The translations under genes and the position numbers were made by a program. The notes under the pieces are model-generated. The model was given only the letters and a program-made list of their open reading frames with translations, had not been told where the DNA came from and did not search any database. 11,942 nt of DNA. Source: Nitrococcus sp. GTDB taxonomy: Bacteria > Pseudomonadota > Gammaproteobacteria > Nitrococcales > Nitrococcaceae. Location of the stretch: assembly GCA_030452365.1 (NCBI GenBank), contig JAKDMK010000036.1:1-11942 (forward strand), in the 5' to 3' direction. Positions 7,078 to 11,942 of the stretch are shown here, one piece after another (within the stretch, counting starts at the first letter, position 1; each line of letters opens with the position of its first letter).

Positions 7078-7617
7078 ATGGTTGCGACACACTACGACGA
7101 AAAAGACGGCTCTTGGCGCCTTATCCTGCGGCCAAACATTGCGTTATCCTGGCGGCAGACAATGCTGTTCCTCTGGTGTACGGCCGGTTTCTGCTTCTTC
7201 TTTGCAGGAGTCTTTGCCCTACTGGGCCTGTGGCTTATTCTGCCATTCGCCGGGTTGGACGTCGGACTGCTGGCGTGGGCGCTTATCACTACGGCGCAGC
7301 GGGCATATGACACCGAGGTCGTGCATGTCTCTGATTCCAGGATCGAAATTGATAAAGGGCGGCGCCGGCCGGAGCATCATTGGAGCTTCGATCGGGTGTG
7401 GAGCGAAGTGATCCTGGCCATGCCGGGACACCCGTGGTACCCGACGCTATTGGCGGTGCGCTCACGCGGTGAGCAGGTCGAGTTGGGTAAGTTTCTCGCC
7501 GATGACGAACGGGCGCGGGTAGCAGGAGAGCTTCGCCGCTGGATCGGTCCCATGGCGGGACTAGGAGGCGGTATGGCGACCGCGCCTGAGGACGGGGTTG
7601 CCCGCCGCAAGGCCTGA
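7078..7617 (+). CDS. DUF2244 domain-containing membrane protein
   Basis: A 179-residue protein of the DUF2244 family, whose members are often encoded beside aa3-type oxidase genes in proteobacteria; the molecular function is unknown. Seen: the family opening RLILRPNIALSWR (14-26), two hydrophobic spans (about 28-50 and 51-72) forming a membrane hairpin, then a soluble part with TEVVHVSDSRIEI (79-91), FDRVWSEV (104-111), a WYP block (120-122) and RVAGELRRWIG (147-157), which suggests a PH-like or small beta domain in the cytosol. The last 20 residues are Gly/Ala-rich and unconserved. The start is set by the GGAGG/GGAG sites upstream. It is the first gene after the operon promoter and lies 158 bases before ctaC. 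A role in oxidase assembly or regulation is an inference from context. Confidence 0.85.
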   Translation: MVATHYDEKDGSWRLILRPNIALSWRQTMLFLWCTAGFCFFFAGVFALLGLWLILPFAGLDVGLLAWALITTAQRAYDTEVVHVSDSRIEIDKGRRRPEHHWSFDRVWSEVILAMPGHPWYPTLLAVRSRGEQVELGKFLADDERARVAGELRRWIGPMAGLGGGMATAPEDGVARRKA

Positions 7618-7775
7618 CAAGCCAAACCGCCTGAGCACGCCTAGGAAGGCTATAGTTCGATTATTTGCATGGGATGCGGCGGTGTCGAACCGCAAGCGTT
7701 CATTGTACTATTGTGTGTTTTTTTTGGTTTTTAGGGCAAGCCTTACTGACAATTCACTCGGGGAGGTTGCAGAGG
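7618..7775. other. Intergenic region between DUF2244 and ctaC
   Basis: 158 bases without a supportable gene. It contains a -10-like TACTAT at 7706-7711 with no convincing -35, an 8-T run (7718-7725) in a T-rich stretch with no stable stem before it, and the GGGAGG (7761-7766) and AGAGG (7771-7775) sites before ctaC. A separate weak promoter for ctaC is possible but not demonstrated. Confidence 0.5.
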
Positions 7776-8720
7776 ATGAAGCGAAACAAACGACTGGCCG
7801 CGATCGCATCGGGCCTGGCTGGGGGGCTGGCGCTTGCCGCGACCCCCGCCTGGGCCGGGTGGTTGGATATAAACGTGCCTCAAAATGGCGATATAACCGC
7901 CATTGCTGGGATGGCCTACGATCTGAACATGTTCGTTCTGTGGATCTGTATCTTGATCGGTATCGTCGTCTTCGGTGCGATGGGCTATTCGATGTACTAT
8001 CACCGCAAGTCGCTGGGCCATGAGGCTGTTCAGTTTAGCCACAGTACGTTCCTAGAGGTTCTGTGGACGGTTATCCCGATCGTTATCGTCGTCATCATGG
8101 CGGTTGTTGCGACTAAGGGTTTGTACCTGGTCTACAACACCGAGGATGCCGAGATGGACATCAAGGTCACCGGTTATCAGTGGTTGTGGCGCTATGATTA
8201 TCTGGGTGAGGGCGTCACCGTCTACAGCAAGATCGCTCCAGACGACAATAGGGTGCGGGCGCTGGGGCTAGACCCCGATAGCGTCGAGCATTATCCACTT
8301 AATGTCGACAATCCGCTGGTCCTGCCCACCGATACCAAGATCCGTTTTCATATTACCAGTGGAGACGTGATCCACGCTTGGTGGGTAATCCCCTTCGGCT
8401 GGAAGTGGGATGCCATGCCTGGAATCGTCAATCAAGGTTGGACAGAGATCTACAAGCCAGGGGTATATCGGGGGCAGTGCGTCGAGCTTTGTGGGCGTGA
8501 CCACGGCTTCATGCCCGTCGTGGTAGTCGCCAAGACTCCGGAGGAGTACCAGAAGTGGCTCGCTGCGGAGAAAAAGCGCCAGGGCGTGGCGGGGGCGGGC
8601 GAGCAGGCTGCGGCCAAGAACTCGCCGCCGGCCAAAGACACCCAGGCCCAAACTCGGCAACCCGAGCCCAATCGCGCGGCTGCCGATGCGGCGGCCGTTA
8701 AATTGGTGGTGGCGCACTAA
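7776..8720 (+). CDS. ctaC: Cytochrome c oxidase subunit II (CtaC/CoxB)
   Basis: The CuA subunit that takes electrons from cytochrome c on the periplasmic side of the aa3-type oxidase. Seen in 314 residues: a signal peptide (basic MKRNKR, hydrophobic core, likely cleavage after AWA at 27), two membrane helices (about 53-75 and 95-118), the aromatic GYQWLWRYDY (133-142), and a cupredoxin domain with all CuA ligands: His200 in VIHAWW, Cys235, Glu237, Cys239, His243 and Met246 in CVELCGRDHGFM. There is no cytochrome c domain, so this is a plain subunit II, but it ends in a roughly 50-residue Ala/Lys/Gln/Pro-rich tail. The frame is open to a TTG at 7665; ATG 7776 is chosen because it has GGGAGG 9 bases upstream and gives a clean signal peptide. 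ctaD follows after 52 bases. Confidence 0.97.
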   Translation: MKRNKRLAAIASGLAGGLALAATPAWAGWLDINVPQNGDITAIAGMAYDLNMFVLWICILIGIVVFGAMGYSMYYHRKSLGHEAVQFSHSTFLEVLWTVIPIVIVVIMAVVATKGLYLVYNTEDAEMDIKVTGYQWLWRYDYLGEGVTVYSKIAPDDNRVRALGLDPDSVEHYPLNVDNPLVLPTDTKIRFHITSGDVIHAWWVIPFGWKWDAMPGIVNQGWTEIYKPGVYRGQCVELCGRDHGFMPVVVVAKTPEEYQKWLAAEKKRQGVAGAGEQAAAKNSPPAKDTQAQTRQPEPNRAAADAAAVKLVVAH

Positions 8721-8772
8721 AGGCGTTTTTCGACTCCCAATAGTAAAGAATCGTGCCTGAGGAGGTTTTCTG

Positions 8773-10371
8773 ATGAGTACTGTTGCACACGCCGAGGAGG
8801 CCCATCACCACGGGCCGGAACCGGGGCTGTTACGCTGGGTCTTCACGACTAACCACAAAGACATCGGTACCTTGTACCTGTTTTTCTCGCTGCTGATGTT
8901 CTTCGTCGGCGGCACCATGGCGTTGATCGTCCGCGCCGAGCTTTTCGTGCCCGGACTGCAGCTGGTTGATCCTTATTTCTTCAATCAGATGACCACCTTG
9001 CATGGGTTGGTCATGATTTTCGGCGCCATCATGCCGGGCTTCGTCGGGCTCGCCAACTGGCAGGTGCCGCTGATGCTGGGCGCGCCGGATATGGCTCTGC
9101 CACGGCTGAACAACTGGAGCTTCTGGATACTGCCGTTCGCCTTTACCCTGCTTTTGAGCGGCCTGTTCATGCCCGGTGGCGGACTCGCCGGTGGCTGGAC
9201 GATGTATGCACCGCTGTTTCTGCAGACCGGGCAGGCGTTCCCGTTCGCGATCTTCGCGGTCCACTTGTTGGGCATGTCCTCGATTCTGGGGGCGATCAAC
9301 ATCATTTCAACCATCCTCAACATGCGCCCGCCGAGCATGACCTTGATGAGGATGCCGCTCTTTGTCTGGACCTGGTTCATCACGGCCTTCCTGCTGCTGC
9401 TCGCGATGCCGGTGTTGGCGGGCGCGGTCACGATGGCGCTGACCGATCAGTTCTTCGGCACCTTTTTCTTTAGTTCCGCCGGCGGCGGTTCGCCGATCAT
9501 GTTCCAACACATCTTCTGGTTCTTCGGACACCCGGAGGTCTACATCATGATCCTGCCGGCGTTCGGGATTGCCTCTCAGATCATCCCGACCTTCGCCCGC
9601 AAGCCGCTGTTCGGCTATGCCTCGATGGTCTATGCGACCGCCTCGATCGCATTCCTATCGTGCATAGTCTATGCGCACCACATGTTCACCGTCGGCATGC
9701 CGCTCGCAGGCGAGCTCTACTTCACGTATGCCACGATGCTGATCTCGGTGCCCACCGGGGTGAAGGTGTTCAACTGGGTCGCCACCATGTGGAAAGGCTC
9801 CATGACCTTCGAAACGCCGATGCTCTGGGCCATATCGTTCGTGATCCTGTTCACCATCGGCGGCTTCACGGGGCTGATGATGGCGATCTCTTCGATCGAC
9901 TTCCACTATCACGAGACCTATTTTATCGTTGCGCATTTCCATTACGTGCTCGTGACCGGCGCGGCGTTCGGGATCATAGGGGCGGTCTACTATTGGATAC
10001 CGAAGTGGACCGGCAATATGTACGATGAGCACCTCGGTAAGATACATTTTTGGCTGTCGAACATCTTCGTGAATCTGCTCTACTTCCCGCAGCATTTCAC
10101 GGGGCTCGCCGGTATGCCAAGGCGCATCCCGGATTACGCGGTCCAGTTTACGGAGTGGAACATGGGCTCGACCATCGGTGCCTTCGGCTTCGGCTTCTCC
10201 CAGCTGCTCTTCCTGTACATCATCATTACGACGGTTCGCGGTGGTGAAAAGGCGAAGGCGCGCAGTTGGGAAGGCGCTTACGGGATGGAGTGGGAAGTGC
10301 CCTCACCGGCGCCCTACCACACCTTCGCGACGCCACCCGATGTCGACAAGGTACGCCTTACCATTAGCTGA
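8773..10371 (+). CDS. ctaD: Cytochrome c oxidase subunit I (CtaD/CoxA), A-family
   Basis: The 532-residue, 12-helix catalytic subunit that reduces O2 to water and pumps protons. Seen: heme a ligands His77 (TLHGLVM) and His390, heme a3 ligand His388 (VAHFHYVL), CuB ligands His253, His302 and His303, and Tyr257, the His-Tyr cross-link partner in GHPEVY. Proton paths: Asp106 and Asn113/114 in APDMALPRLNNWSF (D-channel), Glu255 in GHPEV, which marks the A1 type, and Lys331 in PTGVKVFNW (K-channel). The N-terminus is His/Glu-rich (HAEEAHHHGPEPG), as is common. ATG 8773 has GGAGG (8761-8765) 7 bases upstream. Everything needed for a pumping aa3-type enzyme is present. A strong hairpin follows 28 bases after the stop. 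Confidence 0.98.
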   Translation: MSTVAHAEEAHHHGPEPGLLRWVFTTNHKDIGTLYLFFSLLMFFVGGTMALIVRAELFVPGLQLVDPYFFNQMTTLHGLVMIFGAIMPGFVGLANWQVPLMLGAPDMALPRLNNWSFWILPFAFTLLLSGLFMPGGGLAGGWTMYAPLFLQTGQAFPFAIFAVHLLGMSSILGAINIISTILNMRPPSMTLMRMPLFVWTWFITAFLLLLAMPVLAGAVTMALTDQFFGTFFFSSAGGGSPIMFQHIFWFFGHPEVYIMILPAFGIASQIIPTFARKPLFGYASMVYATASIAFLSCIVYAHHMFTVGMPLAGELYFTYATMLISVPTGVKVFNWVATMWKGSMTFETPMLWAISFVILFTIGGFTGLMMAISSIDFHYHETYFIVAHFHYVLVTGAAFGIIGAVYYWIPKWTGNMYDEHLGKIHFWLSNIFVNLLYFPQHFTGLAGMPRRIPDYAVQFTEWNMGSTIGAFGFGFSQLLFLYIIITTVRGGEKAKARSWEGAYGMEWEVPSPAPYHTFATPPDVDKVRLTIS

Positions 10372-10399
10372 GTAAGGTGCATTACTGAAAGAGAGCGTA

Positions 10400-10433
10400 G
10401 CTCGGTGGCCATGGACCATCATGGCCACCGGGC
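10400..10433 (+). terminator. Strong intra-operon hairpin after ctaD (no T-run)
   Basis: CGGTGGCCATG (10403-10413) and CATGGCCACCG (10420-10430) are a perfect 11-bp inverted repeat around GACCAT; an inner G-U, an outer wobble and two more G-C pairs extend the RNA stem to about 15 bp. No uridine tract follows, so it is unlikely to be a full intrinsic terminator. It is more likely a processing, 3'-protecting or partial-attenuation hairpin that would let ctaD be more abundant than the genes after it. It also buries the ATG at 10421. Confidence 0.55.
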
Positions 10434-10462
10434 AGTTAGTAAACTCGGAATTAACACAAGCG

Positions 10463-10585
10463 ATGCCACAGCAGATCGATACCGAGGTACGACGCCGGCG
10501 CAGGGTCCGCTATACGGTAGCCATCTTGGCCATAGTCGCCTTTGCGGTGTATGTATGGACTTATCTGAAGTTGATGTTCTACTAG
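10463..10585 (+). CDS. Small single-span membrane protein between ctaD and ctaE
   Basis: A 40-codon frame, too short for most gene callers. Seen: a polar start (MPQQIDTEV), a run of five Arg (10-14) plus Arg16, one hydrophobic span TVAILAIVAFAVYVWTYL (18-35) and a short KLMFY tail, which predicts N-in topology. Known: some proteobacterial oxidase operons carry a tiny one-helix protein here, annotated as a cytochrome oxidase small assembly protein; this has the same layout, but I cannot show homology. An alternative ATG at 10421 would add 14 residues, but it lies in the stem of the hairpin. Neither start has a good ribosome site, which lowers confidence. It could instead be a relic of the N-terminal helix of ctaG, though no CtaG motif follows. 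Confidence 0.6.
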   Translation: MPQQIDTEVRRRRRVRYTVAILAIVAFAVYVWTYLKLMFY

Positions 10586-10656
10586 CGCCGGCAAATGGCC
10601 GCTGGTGATCGATTCGCGTGGCAACACAATAACGGACATACAGAGGTGTTTTGGAA

Positions 10657-11523
10657 ATGGCTGAAGCACACGGTGGCTACTACCTTCCCCAACCAAGTCA
10701 TTGGCCCATAACGGGTAGCATTGCCTTATTCACCTTGTTTTTTAGCACGGCATCGTGGTTCCAGGGCGCGGCCTGGGGGCCGTGGGGGATGCTCCTCGGC
10801 TTTGCACTGCTCCTCGTGCTCTTGTTCGGCTGGTTCGGAACCGTCATCGGCGAGAGCGAAGGCCATCTCTACGATGCCCAGGTCGACCTCACATTCCGCT
10901 GGGCGATGGCCTGGTTCATCTTCACGGAGGTGATGTTTTTTGGCGGCTTCTTCGGCGCGCTGTTCTATGCCCGGATCTTCTCGGTGCCGTGGCTTGGCGG
11001 CGATGATGTCGCGACTAATGTCCTGCTCTGGAGTGGGCAGGCTCTCGACTGGCCATCGAAGATGGCACCGGGCCTTACGGACTTAGATTTCGAGTACATG
11101 CCGGCGTGGCCGCTGGCGACGTTCAACACGATTTTCCTGTTGTCCTCCAGTGTTACCGTCACGATTGCCCATCATGCGTTGAAAGAGGGTGACCGTGAAA
11201 AAGTCAAGAAGTTCATGCTCATCACGGTCGGGCTGGGCGTGCTCTTTTTGCTCGTCCAGGTCTATGAGTTCCACCATGCCTGGACCAGCGAGAACCTGAC
11301 CTTGGCCTCGGGCGTCTACGGCTCGACGTTTTTCATGCTGACCGGGTTCCATGGTTTCCACGTGACCATCGGCACCATTGGGCTGATCACCATCACCGCG
11401 CGTATCTACAAGGGACATTTCACACCTGAGCGTCACTTCGGCTTCGAAGGCATAGCCTGGTATTGGCATTTCGTCGACGTGGTGTGGTTGGGCCTGTTTA
11501 TCTTTGTCTACATCTTGGCCTAG
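10657..11523 (+). CDS. ctaE: Cytochrome c oxidase subunit III (CtaE/CoxC)
   Basis: The 288-residue, seven-helix subunit III that stabilises the oxidase core and feeds the D-channel. Seen: YYLPQPSHWPITGSIALF (8-25), the DLTFRWAMAWFIFTEVMFFGG block (77-97) with Glu91 at the conserved helix position, NTIFLLSSSVTVT (157-169), VYEFHHAW (202-209), FMLTGFHGFHVTIGT (226-240) and the closing HFGFEGIAWYWHFVDVVWL (260-278). Start ATG 10657 has GAGGT 9 bases upstream; an in-frame TTG six bases earlier is less likely. A roughly 30-residue periplasmic loop (about 110-148) separates two helices, a variable region in the family. The stop codon shares CTAG with the opposite-strand DUF2909 gene. Confidence 0.97.
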   Translation: MAEAHGGYYLPQPSHWPITGSIALFTLFFSTASWFQGAAWGPWGMLLGFALLLVLLFGWFGTVIGESEGHLYDAQVDLTFRWAMAWFIFTEVMFFGGFFGALFYARIFSVPWLGGDDVATNVLLWSGQALDWPSKMAPGLTDLDFEYMPAWPLATFNTIFLLSSSVTVTIAHHALKEGDREKVKKFMLITVGLGVLFLLVQVYEFHHAWTSENLTLASGVYGSTFFMLTGFHGFHVTIGTIGLITITARIYKGHFTPERHFGFEGIAWYWHFVDVVWLGLFIFVYILA

Positions 11524-11750
11524 CCGGTTGGATGCAGTGGGTCCTGGTTCACGGGCAGGACGCCTGTGAACATCAAAACGAGTATTAGCGCGAAGAGTAT
11601 GACCGACAAAGTGATGCGCACGGTCAGGGCGTGAAGTACCCTTCGGTCCTGACTGCGATCCTGGACGAGGAAAAAGCCGGCGAATACGAGGCTGATGACG
11701 ATGGCGATCAGGGTAATGACGATTCCAACCTTGATCAATAGCACGACCAT
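11520..11750 (-). CDS. DUF2909 twin-transmembrane protein
   Basis: A 76-residue protein with two hydrophobic helices (about 3-29 and 47-66) joined by a short charged loop, VQDRSQDRRVLHA, which is the layout of the DUF2909 family; function unknown. Known: the family is commonly encoded on the opposite strand between subunit III and SURF1 genes of gammaproteobacterial oxidase clusters, as here. The frame is open much further upstream, but ATG 11750 is chosen because it has GAGGAG 6 bases before it and begins the first helix (MVVLLIKVGIVI). It is convergent with ctaE, sharing 4 bases (CTAG), and divergent from SURF1. A role in oxidase assembly is plausible but not shown. Confidence 0.85.
   Translation of the reverse strand: MVVLLIKVGIVITLIAIVISLVFAGFFLVQDRSQDRRVLHALTVRITLSVILFALILVLMFTGVLPVNQDPLHPTG
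11547..11571 (+). terminator. Hairpin 23 bases after the ctaE stop, inside the opposite gene
   Basis: GTTCACGGGC (11547-11556) pairs with GCCTGTGAAC (11562-11571) over an AGGAC loop: ten pairs, one of them G-U. On the plus strand it would sit in the 3' end of the ctaE transcript; no T-run follows. It is also coding sequence for DUF2909. It could protect or help end the ctaE mRNA where there is no free intergenic space for a terminator. Confidence 0.4.
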
Positions 11751-11756
11751 TGGAAG

Positions 11757-11762
11757 CTCCTC
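11757..11762 (-). promoter_or_regulatory. Ribosome binding site deciding the DUF2909 start
   Basis: CTCCTC on the plus strand reads GAGGAG on the minus strand, six bases before ATG 11750. It settles the start against the much longer upstream-open frame. Confidence 0.75.
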
Positions 11763-11763
11763 T

Positions 11764-11792
11764 TTGTTTGCATCATGAGCTGGCAGTATAGG
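11764..11792 (+). promoter_or_regulatory. Weak candidate promoter for SURF1
   Basis: TTGTTT (11764-11769), a 17-base spacer and TATAGG (11787-11792): 3/6 and 4/6 matches. It overlaps the -10 of the opposite-strand candidate, so the two promoters would compete. Confidence 0.28.
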
Positions 11793-11813
11793 CGATTGGG
11801 GCAGTAGTGGACA
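11785..11813 (-). promoter_or_regulatory. Candidate promoter for DUF2909
   Basis: On the minus strand: TGTCCA (11808-11813), a 17-base spacer and TATACT (11785-11790), a 5/6 -10 with a 3/6 -35. Transcription would begin near 11778, giving a leader of about 28 bases that includes the GAGGAG ribosome site. Confidence 0.42.
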
Positions 11814-11835
11814 TCGACAACCGACTGACGGGGCA

Positions 11836-11942
11836 ATGCGAATCAGCTCATACGAATTCCGTCCGGGTATCGTCTCCACGTTAGCAGTGGCTCTCGTGCT
11901 GCCACTGCTAGCTGCCCTCGGTTTTTGGCAGCTCAATCGGGC
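11836..11942 (+). CDS. SURF1 family cytochrome oxidase biogenesis protein (partial, N-terminus)
   Basis: The first 35 codons of a gene that runs off the right edge. Seen: a short basic start (MRISSYEFRPG), a hydrophobic helix of about 18 residues and GFWQLNR, which is the typical end of the SURF1 first helix (LGxWQLxR). Known: SURF1/Shy1 proteins are inner-membrane factors that help insert heme a into subunit I; they have two helices flanking a periplasmic domain, of which only the first is visible. ATG 11836 has a GACGGGG stretch close upstream. The position after ctaE and DUF2909 agrees with gammaproteobacterial oxidase clusters, and the operon probably continues with other assembly or heme A synthesis genes. 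Confidence 0.85.
   Translation, partial: MRISSYEFRPGIVSTLAVALVLPLLAALGFWQLNR

Noticed and set aside
7705..7735. T-rich run as a terminator between DUF2244 and ctaC
   Set aside because: No stable GC stem precedes the T-run; only a weak pairing around CGCAAGCG is visible.
7665..7775. Upstream TTG extension of ctaC
   Set aside because: It would bury the signal peptide behind 37 unrelated residues; ATG 7776 has a good ribosome site.
9655..10095. 146-codon minus-strand frame within ctaD, rich in His, Arg and Asp
   Set aside because: Its composition is what the antisense of a helix-rich, Phe/Met/Val gene gives; ctaD is clearly the real gene.
10405..10608. 67-codon frame with a GTG start in the ctaD-ctaE gap
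   Set aside because: No hydrophobic segment or known motif, and it begins inside the hairpin stem; the overlapping 40-codon frame has a far more protein-like pattern.
11751..11936. Upstream extension of the DUF2909 frame
   Set aside because: Runs over the SURF1 start, encodes no family sequence, and a GAGGAG site clearly marks ATG 11750.
1..11942. CRISPR array, tRNA, rRNA, transposase, toxin-antitoxin or phage genes
   Set aside because: No regularly spaced repeats, no cloverleaf-like or rRNA sequence and no matching protein motifs were seen; the region is core metabolism and respiration.

Overview
The window looks like ordinary chromosome of a GC-rich, aerobically respiring gammaproteobacterium, probably from a non-enteric, purple-sulfur or chemolithotroph-like lineage; that placement is an inference. 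The evidence is the gene order (a SpoT-like tail, then ridA, recG, ubiC, ubiA), a UbiC of the proteobacterial ubiquinone pathway, a BioC with the typical C-terminal region, and an aa3-type oxidase operon with the small DUF2244 and DUF2909 membrane proteins and SURF1. No transposase, CRISPR array, tRNA or rRNA was seen. I found no clear new multi-gene system; the least explained material is small and sits inside and beside the oxidase operon.

Layout. Bases 1-2578 (+): the last 16 codons of a SpoT/RelA-like gene, ridA (enamine/imine deaminase) and recG (branched-DNA helicase). Bases 2633-4145 (+): ubiC and ubiA, the first two committed steps of ubiquinone synthesis; ubiC has a GTG start that overlaps the stop of an 8-codon mini-ORF. 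Bases 4130-4870 (-): a ComF-family phosphoribosyltransferase, tail-to-tail with ubiA with a 16-bp overlap. Bases 4958-6876 (+): bioB and bioC, overlapping by one base, read from a good sigma70-type promoter whose -35 lies inside the 5' end of comF. Bases 6877-7077 hold a long imperfect palindrome, a second good sigma70-type promoter and a structured leader whose last hairpin covers a Shine-Dalgarno sequence. Bases 7078-11523 (+): a DUF2244 membrane protein, then ctaC, ctaD, an unlisted-size 40-codon single-span membrane protein, and ctaE (cytochrome c oxidase subunits II, I and III). Bases 11520-11750 (-): a DUF2909 twin-TM protein sharing a CTAG with ctaE so that the two stop codons overlap antiparallel. 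Bases 11836-11942 (+): the first 35 codons of a SURF1-family oxidase assembly factor.

How they fit together. UbiC and UbiA make the quinone that feeds a respiratory chain, and CtaC/D/E form the terminal cytochrome c oxidase. All metal ligands and both proton-channel markers are readable: CuA in CtaC; heme a, heme a3-CuB, the D-channel and K-channel residues and the helix VI glutamate in CtaD. SURF1 supports heme a insertion. The CuB chaperone gene ctaG (cox11), which many proteobacteria keep between ctaD and ctaE, is absent from that position; the space holds a strong hairpin and the 40-residue membrane protein. bioB and bioC belong to biotin synthesis, but bioF, bioH and bioD are not in the window.
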